Source: Haplomitrium mnioides (lineage: Eukaryota > Marchantiophyta > Haplomitriopsida > Calobryales). Taken from it: 64,000 nt of DNA. Both the position numbers and the translations under genes were made by a program. Under the pieces are notes generated by a model. It was not told the origin of the DNA and did not search any database. It saw only the letters and a program-made list of their open reading frames with translations. Positions 56,006 through 64,000 of the stretch are shown piece by piece (position 1 is the stretch's first letter; every line of letters begins with the position of its first letter). The stretch covers positions 95,401 to 159,400 of the forward strand of contig JBNGIS010020640.1 of NCBI GenBank assembly GCA_049999725.1. Reading direction: 5' to 3'.

Positions 56006-56490
56006 GTGAGAGATTGCCCAGTCATGGCTATAGTAGGGCAACTAATCAAAGATGGCCTGTTGTATGGAAGGCAACTAAGGGAGTTGCTGATGGGAGTCAA
56101 GAGAAGGAGGAGGCTGCCTCGGGTAGGAGCTCAAACAGACTTGCGACTAGTATGCAAAGACATGGGCACTCCAGAAATTGACATCCACATCGTAGGATGT
56201 ACGTTGTCACTAGTACCCGTACACGAAGGGGCATGTGTCAACATTATAGTTGAGGGAACTGCATAAAAGCTAGGATTCAGGGAATTCCAGCACACTGCTC
56301 GGATCATGAGGTTGGCTGATGGGTCACGGGTCAAACCCACAGGCTCCCTATTATGGATACCCACTTTCATCCGGGGCAAGGAATTCAAGCTAAACTATCT
56401 CGTGATGCGTCCAGCCCGAGCCTCTTCGTACCCAGTACTGATTGGAAGGGCTTGACTGTATGGAGCACAAGTCTTGCACAATTGATGAAA
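56006..56490 (+). pseudogene. Retropepsin-like protease
   Basis: Reads IHIVGCTLSLVPVHEGACVN, then after a stop KLGFREFQHTARIMRLADGS, FIRGKEFKLNYLVMRPARAS and YPVLIGRA with a stop in place of the next residue, then LYGA. The active-site position has HEG where D-x-G is expected, so it is dead. Confidence 0.78.
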
Positions 56491-56864
56491 TTCGACCTTG
56501 GTGTTTGGCCCAAAAAGAACGGTGGCTCACTATGGATCGGTGCGCATTTGAGAAAGACGCAAGCGGATGAGGAGTATGACAGTGAGTGGTCAGAAGAGGA
56601 GGAGGAATCAGAGTACCACTATTGGGTCCAAATGGTCAACAAAGCCACAAAGGAAGATTTGTCGGGAGAAAGGGTGGTGGCAATCAACCAGATAGAGTTG
56701 ACGAGGAGGATGGTGGAAGAACCCAACATGAGGAGCCAACTAAAGCTTTCGTGAGTGATGAGGCTAACAAGACCATAGTAGAAGAGGAATCTAGACAAAG
56801 TTTGGACAACCCGCAAGTGGAAAACAACCAAGAGACCAAGGTGACCCATCGAGTGTAGGGAGGG

Positions 56865-57870
56865 TTGCGGTTGGCAACGTTGGAAAAGGAAGGCAGCACA
56901 CATTGGAAGAATGAGGTGGGAATGGTATGCGCTTTGCAACACAAAGAGGTGATCATCCATGAAGAACAAAAGTTCCATATAGGCGTTGATTTACCCATAT
57001 GTGCGGAGCAAGCATTGACCCACATCCTTACAAATTTCAGCGATGTCTTTGCATGGAGTCATGCAGACCTAAAGGGAGTCCACATGGAATTAGGAGAACA
57101 TCATATCAACCTCAAACCCTTGGCCATACCAGTCAAGCAACATTAGTACCGGATGAACCCCCGATTCTCCTTGATGGTGAAGGAGGAAATTGACAAATTG
57201 TTGGAGGCGAATGTCATTTATCCAGTTTTGAATAGTGAATGGGTGTCTCCTTTGGTAGTGGTGCCAAGAAAGCTTGGATTGGACAGGGAACAGAAGATGA
57301 GAGTGTGTCAAGATTTTCAAAAAATGAATGATGCGACCAAGAAAGATCACTACCTTTTACTTTTCACGAATGGGTGCTGGATTTGGTGGCGAAGCAGGTG
57401 GTCTACAGCTTCATGGATGGATATGCAGGATACAATCAGATATGGATTCGGTAGGAGGACCAATTGAAGATGGCGTTCACCATAGAATGGGAGGTGTTTG
57501 CCTTCCAAAGAATGCCTTTTGGGCCCTGCAATGCACCAGAAACATTTTAGTGGATGATGATGAATATCTTTCATGATTATTTAAGAAATTTTTTGGAAAT
57601 CTTCATTGATGACTTTGTGGTGTTTGGGAAAATGTGCAACAATGAGCAAGATGTGAGGCTCACTCTCCAACGTTGTCGAGAAACGGGGCTGCAGTTGCAT
57701 CCAAAGAAGTGCTTCTTCGGAGTAAAGGAAAGAAAACTCCTCATGCATAGAATCTCCAGTCAAGGCATTGAGGTTCACCAAGAAAAAATCGGAGTCTGGC
57801 TGAAGGTGTCATTCTCCACCAACCTAAAGGAGGTGCAAGGCTTCTTTGGGTGTGTGGGTTACTATTGAAG
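56865..57870 (+). pseudogene. Reverse transcriptase
   Basis: ILTNFSDVFAWSHADLKGVH and IPVKQ lead into RT: MNPRFSLMVKEEIDKLLEAN, EWVSPLVVVPRK, MRVCQDFQKMNDATKKDHY. After frame changes come the GYAGYNQIWI-like block, then FIDDFVVFGKM (catalytic, FIDD for YxDD) at 57,600-57,635 and LKEVQGFFGCVGYY. Frameshifts occur near 57,360 and 57,550. Confidence 0.85.
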
Positions 57871-57892
57871 ATTCATCAACCAGTTTGTCTTA

Positions 57893-58244
57893 GTGGCCTT
57901 ACCCCTCACAGAGATGATGAAGGGGGGCAGTAACTTTGATGCCACCCTTGAGAGACTGTCAAGCTTCCATGAGCTGAAGAAGCAACTTGCGAGTGCCCCA
58001 ATACTCATACCCTCTAGTTGGGGGAAAGAATTCCATGTCATGATCGATGTGTCGGGATTTTGTATAGGAGCAGTGCTGAGCTAGGTGGATGAGAGGGGCA
58101 GGGACCATCCCATCTACTTTGTCAGTAGGCTACTAGTCCCTGCTGAAAAACATTACTCTACCACCGATTGGGAAGCCTTGGGTATCATCTATATGTTGAA
58201 GAAGTTCAAGCATTACCTCCTTCACTATAAGGTGATCTTTTCAC
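57893..58244 (+). pseudogene. RNase H, truncated
   Basis: MALPLTEMMKGGSNFDATLE, then FHVMIDVSGFCIGAVLS (first acidic residue present), a stop, RDHPIYFVSRLLVPAEKHYS, TDWEALGIIYMLKKFKHYLL and KVIFSH, where LTR-A sequence takes over before the last catalytic His/Asp block. The C-terminus is lost. Confidence 0.83.
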
Positions 58245-58820
58245 ACGAAGACTTTTCTACCTTGTATTTGTCCCTACAAACAAATCCTAAGATGATACTT
58301 CGAGATTCTCTCAAAGAATAAGTCAAAGAACAAATTGACTTTTCTTGACTTTTCTCCTCTTTAGTCTATTCTAGAAGAATCTCTATAAAATCATTAATAC
58401 TAAGTCAATTTTCCTGTACTATACCTTGTTGGAAAGCTTGTTAAGTAAGATTTCTACACATATAATAATATTTGTATTTTCTAATTTTTAGATACTCTCT
58501 GTTTTGACTTTTCTGCAACTCCCTTTTGTAACTTTGATCGGTTTTAACTTCCTGTTTACAAGAGTTTTTTCACTTATGTAAATTGGTACTAGTTACTTAA
58601 GCACTATTATATCCTTGTATTAAATATCAGCTTCTAAATATTTCTAATAAGAACACAATTTACTCTGTACTCAATTCTACACATATTAAAGAAAACCGAT
58701 CAAATCTAAGTTTCTCTTAATAACTTCTAAGTCTTCTCCATACTTCATCAAAATGCATCCCATTCTATGACAGGGCTCTAATCTCATTAAAATTCTCTCA
58801 AACCATCTCATGCCTTCACA
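58245..58820 (-). repeat. LTR-A fragment inside the gypsy pol
   Basis: Equivalent to the last 575 bp of 5,756-6,908 (CGAAGACTTTTCTACC to GCCTTCACA). It has one clean LTR end at 58,820, followed by GAAC, the same four bases as in the other insertion. The other end and part of the host pol are deleted. Confidence 0.88.
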
Positions 58821-59945
58821 GAACGAGACCAAGCCACAATGGTGATGCAAGCCTTGCACAGAGAAGAAGTGAGGGGCCACTTCACAGCCGATACCACAGT
58901 AAGGAAAGTATTGGATGCAGGATACTGGTGGCCAACTTTATACAAGGATATATACTTCTTTGTAAAGAGGTGCAATGCCTATCAAAGAATGAGGATACCA
59001 GCAGCCAACTAGCATCACCCCTTAGTTCCATTCATCTCGTTGGCATTGTTTGAGAAATGGGGCATAGATTTTATCGAGCCGATCCTGCCGTCAACCTGAC
59101 GGGGAGACAGATTCATTCTTCTGGCCACCGATTACGCCACCAAATGGGTTGAGGCAAGAGCCACCCGAAGGGATGATGCAAAAACAGTGGTGGCCTTCCT
59201 ATACGAGCAGATGTTTTGCAGATTTAGGCCACCGCTGGAATTGGTTAGTGACTAGAGCACACACTTCATCAATCAGGTAATCAAAGATTTGACGACGAGA
59301 TACCTGATCAAACATTGCCGCACAAAATCGTATCATCCAAAAGTCAATGTGCTGGCAGAGAGGGTGAACGGGATCATGGGCAAGATTCTCAGCAAGACGG
59401 TATCGACAAACAAGGCCGAATGGGATCTCAAACTGCTGACAGCAACACATGCTTATAACTTTGCATACCAGACCACAATGGGCTACTGCCCTTATTTTCT
59501 TGTCTTCAGAAAACACACACTAGTACCAGTGGAGTTTGAGATACCAACAAGAAGGCTGTTGGAGGAGGGGAGAATGTCGGAAGGCCAAAGCACGAAGGAA
59601 AGACTGTACCAACTAGAGGATTTGAAGGAAATGCGGAAGCAAGCTTAGGAGCGAATAGAACACCAACAAAAGTTGCAGAAGAGGCAACACGACAAGAAGT
59701 TGAAGCCAACAGACATTTGTAAGGGAGATCAAGTGCTATTGTACGAAAGCCGGTTTGTACATTTTCCGAGCAAGTTGCACATAAGGTGGATGGGACTCTT
59801 TGTTCTATGGAAGTTGCATCGTAACGGGTCCACAGAGCTGGAGACTTTGGAGGGGGAAAGGTTCACTAATAAGGTACATTACGATCACCTTGAGAGGTAT
59901 GTGAATAGGGAAGAGGATGAAGGGGGTTTGATGTCGACTCGCTAG
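58821..59945 (+). pseudogene. Integrase
   Basis: Zinc finger: LHREEVRGHFTADTTVRKVL with YWWPTLYKDIYFFVKRCNAY (last Cys is Tyr). Core: WGIDFIEPILPST, FILLATDYATKWVEAR, then VSD followed by a stop at THFINQ, and AERVNGIMGKILSK with the third acidic residue. 59,289-59,648 and 59,673-59,945 are open. The C-terminus FVHFPSKLHIRWMG and VHYDHLERYVNRE is GPY/F-like, and no chromodomain follows. Confidence 0.86.
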
Positions 59946-60114
59946 GGAACTTCAGATGGGGACACAAGTTTGTGGATGGTGTTTGTGTGAGTGTTTTTAA
60001 GGGTTGTAGTTTTGGTTCATGAATTTTGCATCTAGCTAGACAATGGCAACAACGAATAAAGCAACAAGCAGAGCAACCGACAGAGGGAAGGTGTTTGTGA
60101 GGTTGCTTCACACT

Positions 60115-60129
60115 TAAAAAGGGGAGTTA
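60115..60129 (+). other. Polypurine tract
   Basis: TAAAAAGGGGAGTTA immediately before the 3' LTR start. The same run is at about 12,218-12,230. Confidence 0.75.
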
Positions 60130-62866
60130 TATCAACCGATGAAGTGAGGCACTAATGAAAATTTGTAAGTTTGGAAACAACATTGGAGCATTCCTCTACT
60201 TTTAAGGTGCTAAGTTACTCCAAAGGCATCGAAGTATCTAGTATTAGTGATTTGGAGAGGGGGTCGTCCAACTATTTGTTCAAAAGGGCATCAGAAAGCA
60301 GGAATTACGACCGGGACAAGGGAGGACGGAACACTCTCTAGAGATATTGAGAAGAGACTCGCAAGGAGGTTGAGGGTAGAGCGATCTCAGAAGAAGAAGA
60401 AGATTTAGGTCCGGGTGAGGAAGAGTTGGAGTTGGATAGGATCAATAACTTGGCGTCACGAGAGGCGAGCTTAAGGTAAGGCGAGGAGCTCCATTGTTAT
60501 ACTTGACTAGCGGGATTGCGGCAAGGCTCAATAGCGAGAAGAAGGGAAGGCGGACCAGCACAACCAAAATCGAAGGATGGGAGGGAGAAGGAAGAATACG
60601 ACAACCTTTGGAAGGCAGTGATGACACCAGGGGTCAAGGGACATTGTGTTTCATCAGGGTCCGAAAGACTTTGGTCTTTCAAAGTCCTTCTAATCGGAGC
60701 TCTGTCAGTAGTATCGGGGTTGGTCAAAACATCGAAGTGACAGTATCAGATCAATTCTCTTCCGGCAGTGTGAAGTGATCGGACTTCCCTTCGGAAAGCG
60801 GTGTCGGGATGCATTCTTTAATTCTATCAGGCACGAGGGTCCAACTTTCCTTCAAAAGAAAGCATCGGGCAGAGTTCCATCAGGTCAGGTCAAACTTTGA
60901 AGTTGAGTGTCCTTGGTCTGATCTTTCAGTCGAGCGCGGCAGTCCAACTTCCACTTGAGAGATGGCGGCAAACAACACTCTATTGGAAGAAGTCAACCAT
61001 CGGAATTGACCTCGGAGATGTCGAAGCTAATTGGGTTGACCTTCTTCGAATCAGCCTTTTGGATCTGCGCCAACCTTGTCTTCTTTGGATCAGCCTTGCC
61101 GATCTGCGCCAAGCTTGTCTTCTTCAGATCAGCCTTGCGGATCTATGCCAAGCTTGCCTTCTTCGGGTCAGCCTTGCGGATCTACGCCAAGCTTGCCTTC
61201 TTCGGGTCAGCCTTGCGGATCTCCGCCAAGCTTGTCTTCTTCAGGTCAGCCTTGCAGATCTGCGCCAAGCTTCTTCGGATCAACCTTGCGGATCTGCGCC
61301 AAGCTTACCTTCTTTGGGTGAGCCTTGCAGATTTGTGCCAAGCTTCTTTGGATCAGCCTTGTGGATCTGCGCCAAGCTTCTTCGGATCAGCCTTGCAAAT
61401 CTGTACCAAGATTTTTCGGATCAACCTTGTGGATACGCACCAAGCTTACCTTCTTTGGATCAGCCTTGCAAATCTGCGCCAAGCTAAGCTTCTTCAGATC
61501 AGCCTTGCGGATCTGCGCCAAGCTTACCTTCTTCGAATCAGCCTTGCGGATTTGTGCGAATATTACCTTCTTCAGATCAGCCTTGCGGACCTATGTCAAG
61601 CTTGTCTTCTTGGGATCAGCCTTGCGGATTTGTGCCAAGCTTCTTCGGATCAGCACCAAGAAACAATTACAATCAAGAACGGCCAAGAAAGTAGCGGGAT
61701 GGTAAGCCAGTATTGGGGGAAATGAGGGGGGGAGTATAGATTGTCTCGCTTCAATGCGTGGTGGGTTGATTATCTTGTATATGAAACGCAGTGAGGGATA
61801 GGGGAGGGAGTTCTAGTGATGTTTTACTTGAAGCGAGTGAACTCGTGCGAGAGGCCTATCAAGGGTGGAGGTGGACTGGAGGGGCGCTCAGAATCGCTGG
61901 GCAAGAGGCTCTCGAGGCTCAAGCAATCTAGGTGTACTCATTCTTGAAGGTGGGCCAGCATTCATAGGTGGATCGATAAGTGAAACAAAAGAGAATTCGT
62001 GAGAGGCAGTGAAGGAGGGGGGGGGGGGGGGGGGGGGAGTCCTCGTGTCATCTTAGCGCTAGTTGGTGCGAACGCTCGGAGGGCGCTGCTGGTTTAAACA
62101 TTCAACTAGAGCTAAGAGAGGAGTGAGCGTGTTAGTGCCAACGCGCTACGTGGAAGATCCAATTGAAGTTCTAGGTGGAGTGGGTTGGCCAGCAGTCCAG
62201 AAGATTGTCTTTATAAGGGGAAAGTTAATCTAACCTCTTCCAATCTTGTGGAAGTAAATCCAAGACCCTGTAGCGATGGAGGTGGGAAAAACTATCTCGA
62301 TAAGGGTGTGTAGGTTGGGTGATGTGGGAGTGTTGATCTGATATTGGTGCTTGGTGATTTCTATTGTATGGCGTGTGTACATGTGACATTAAGGTCACTT
62401 AGGTTAGATGGACTTATGGTGAAGTGTAGAGTGTGAGTACTGTAGTAGCTAGCCCTATCGATTCCTAGATTAGCATAAGAACACTGTAAATGCATAGTTG
62501 AGTAGAGTTGGAGGCTGATATGAAATACCTTGCATCTGAACAAAACCGTAGTCATTGTCTTCTTGGCATAGTGCATTTTATGTCATAGACTCTTATCATG
62601 AGCAAGAAGCCTTTGCCGACTCTAAGTATTAAGTAGAAAATGTTGGTTTGCTTGGTGGATGTGAGGAGAAGAGTATGGTTTTGTTTTGCCTGGGTGATTG
62701 TAGATGAGAGAAGGAACCTGTAGAGTGAAGCTTGAGCCTGTTAAGACTTGAAAGTGATAATTTGGATTTCGGAGCCATCTCATAAAAGAGCTTGTGACCC
62801 AATTTGTCACCCTCTCCTTCCAAAGTGGCATCTTTGGAGGTTAAGGAATGAAGGAGAGGCATGACA
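60130..62866 (+). repeat. 3' LTR (LTR-C)
   Basis: 2,737 bp, TATCAACCGATGAAG to GGCATGACA. The starting TG is mutated to TA. It contains the expanded minisatellite and a 21-base poly-G run at 62,017-62,037. Confidence 0.86.
61040..61660. repeat. 39/34-bp minisatellite in 3' LTR, expanded
   Basis: About 17 units of the CAGCCTTGCGGATCTGCGCC type. A 256-residue and a 196-residue frame across it are repeat artefacts with a 13-residue period. Confidence 0.88.
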
Positions 62867-63245
62867 ACATGCATTGCAAGCCTAACTTTGACATAGCAAA
62901 CATAGTGCAGAAAGAAAATCGACCAACTTCCAAGACAAATCTAAGGTCAAATGCCAAGGGTAGGGTCACTCAGTCAGATCAAGAGGTGAGCACTCCTTGC
63001 CTAAAGACTATCACAAAGTAGTCATTCTAGGCAAGGACAAGGGGTGAATAAGCCCTTGAGGTTAGCACGGAGAACCTGTGAGCAATGGAACCCCAAACTT
63101 GCTAAAAATGCCTGACCCCCAAGGGAAAAACTAGACAGAGTCGATTGAAGAAAGGGCCGCTAAAACGGTTGGACACTTGCGCAGACACAAATGCAATCTC
63201 TTGGAAAGAAATGAACCTCCAAATGGAAATAGGGGACAAAAGAAC

Positions 63246-63293
<48 letters not shown>

Positions 63294-63303
63294 NNNNNNN
63301 NNN

Positions 63304-63368
<65 letters not shown>

Positions 63369-64000
63369 CCATGTTCCACCACTTGAGCATCAACAAAACA
63401 AGGGTGTCATTACCAGAAACAACAAAGGGTGGATGCAGCTGATGCAGGAGGAAATGCACCTCATAAGGGTGCTAACAAGCGGATCCCTAGATGTAGAATG
63501 TTAGAGCCGAGAGACCATGGGCGGGGAGAAGCCATGCAAGCCCAAGTCAGCATCAAGAGCTCCAGGTAGCTCATGAGAAGGGAACACATCCAGGCAATGT
63601 CGAGAAGCTACATGGTGACTGCATTCTAGACATCAGACCACTAGCAACAAAAGCAGACACAATGAATTTGGAGGAAGTCACCACTGGGAGCAGAGTGCCA
63701 CTAGGAAGTAAAGCACAAAATAGAGAAGAAGAGTAAAAACCTAACGAGTAGGAAAGGCACTCACTGGTTCCTAGGAAAAGGGCATATGAGCCTAAGAACC
63801 CCGTCATCAGAACACCAAAAGCGCATCAAGAAGAGTGCCTCAATGTCAACAGGGACTTGGCTAGGCTATAGGTATGTCGCCAAAGTAGCCACCTAGGCGA
63901 AAACAATCACAAAAGGAGAAGAATTGAAGAGGAGTTGCTGTAAGACACGACACCTCAATGTTACTGCCAGGGACAGAGAAAAGAACACTCAAGAAACAAA
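62867..64000. other. Unassigned flank with a large (AG)n microsatellite
   Basis: (AG)n from about 63,247 to 63,365, interrupted by 10 N at 63,294-63,303. The rest has no convincing gene. Frames at 63,145-63,504 run through the microsatellite. Confidence 0.6.

Larger units (their letters stand above)
51629..62866 (+). mobile_element. Ty3/gypsy element with LTR-C ends, 11.2 kb
   Basis: Plus strand: 5' LTR 51,629-54,030, gag with three zinc knuckles, protease, RT, RNase H, integrase, PPT and 3' LTR 60,130-62,866. There is no chromodomain, so it is a non-chromoviral gypsy lineage. A 576-bp LTR-A fragment replaces the RNase H/integrase linker. Flanks GCGTG and ACATG differ by two G-to-A transitions and may be a decayed 5-bp target duplication. 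Every gene has stops or frameshifts. Confidence 0.88.

Noticed and set aside
60897-61725. Frames of 196 and 256 residues with a 13-residue period (SLADLRQACLLR)
   Set aside because: Produced by the 39-bp LTR minisatellite; the 5' LTR shows the same in other frames and there is no conserved start.
51624-62871. Certain 5-bp target duplication for the LTR-C element
   Set aside because: GCGTG and ACATG match at only three positions; a decayed duplication is possible but not proven.
63145-63504. Frame rich in Arg-Glu (plus) or Ser-Leu (minus)
   Set aside because: Translation of the (AG)n microsatellite, crossing 10 N.

Overview
The window reads as repeat-rich nuclear DNA of a land plant with a large genome. 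The basis is the mix of plant-type Ty3/gypsy and Ty1/copia retrotransposons, a chromodomain integrase, GT/AG introns, plant-style TATA boxes inside LTRs, nested insertions and heavy decay (stops, frameshifts, CpG-type transitions). I cannot name the species. I see no convincing single-copy host gene, no tRNA or rRNA gene and no CRISPR array. Almost every long open frame belongs to a mobile element or is an artefact of a tandem repeat whose period is a multiple of three. Working labels: LTR-A (1,153 bp, TGTGAAG...CTTCACA), LTR-B (about 430-480 bp, chromovirus), LTR-C (2.4-2.7 kb, gypsy), LTR-D (about 264 bp, copia).

Layout. 1-770: inverted pieces of LTR-A and LTR-C. 771-9,701: a minus-strand chromovirus (protease, RT, RNase H, integrase, chromodomain, 3' LTR-B). 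Its integrase/chromodomain junction is interrupted by a second minus-strand gypsy element at 1,839-6,908 with two 1,153-bp LTRs, PPT, PBS and a 4-bp target duplication. 9,702-14,097: two LTR-C parts bracketing about 20 copies of a ~77-bp tandem repeat. 14,236-36,290: four direct, partly deleted copies of an unusual DNA-transposon-like unit. 36,290-39,245: a copia relic, an LTR-B fragment and a stray piece of the unit's transposase-like gene. 39,390-46,505: a minus-strand copia with both LTRs. 48,311-50,160: half of a second chromovirus. 51,629-62,866: an 11.2-kb plus-strand gypsy element with LTR-C ends, itself carrying a broken LTR-A. 62,867-64,000: low-complexity DNA with an (AG)n microsatellite.

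The most interesting part is 14,236-36,290. The fullest copy (21,618-30,977) carries two divergently transcribed genes. The minus-strand gene encodes a transposase-like protein with the ID.MD.K, LQLDN..ENKN and GHTHDQID signatures, which I associate from memory with the uncharacterised eukaryotic family DUF7869. The plus-strand gene has four exons and joins a ParB-like domain (VGGHH..AA) to a beta-class amino-DNA-methyltransferase (DPPY-like motif IV, then QKP, then GSGT-like motif I). Two introns of the methylase gene, a non-coding region of other copies, both gene edges and the N-terminal coding region of the minus gene carry clusters of a palindrome centred on ATGCGCGCAT. In intron 1 it forms a 24-bp tandem array. 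A mobile unit that brings its own DNA methylase, a ParB-like DNA-binding fold and multiple palindromic sites is the best candidate here for an undescribed system. All copies in the window are mutated, so any activity is inferred for an ancestor.

A second unexplained feature is a chain of six abutting stem-loops at 45,481-45,668 inside the copia leader. Its wobble pairs fit an RNA of the strand opposite to the copia.
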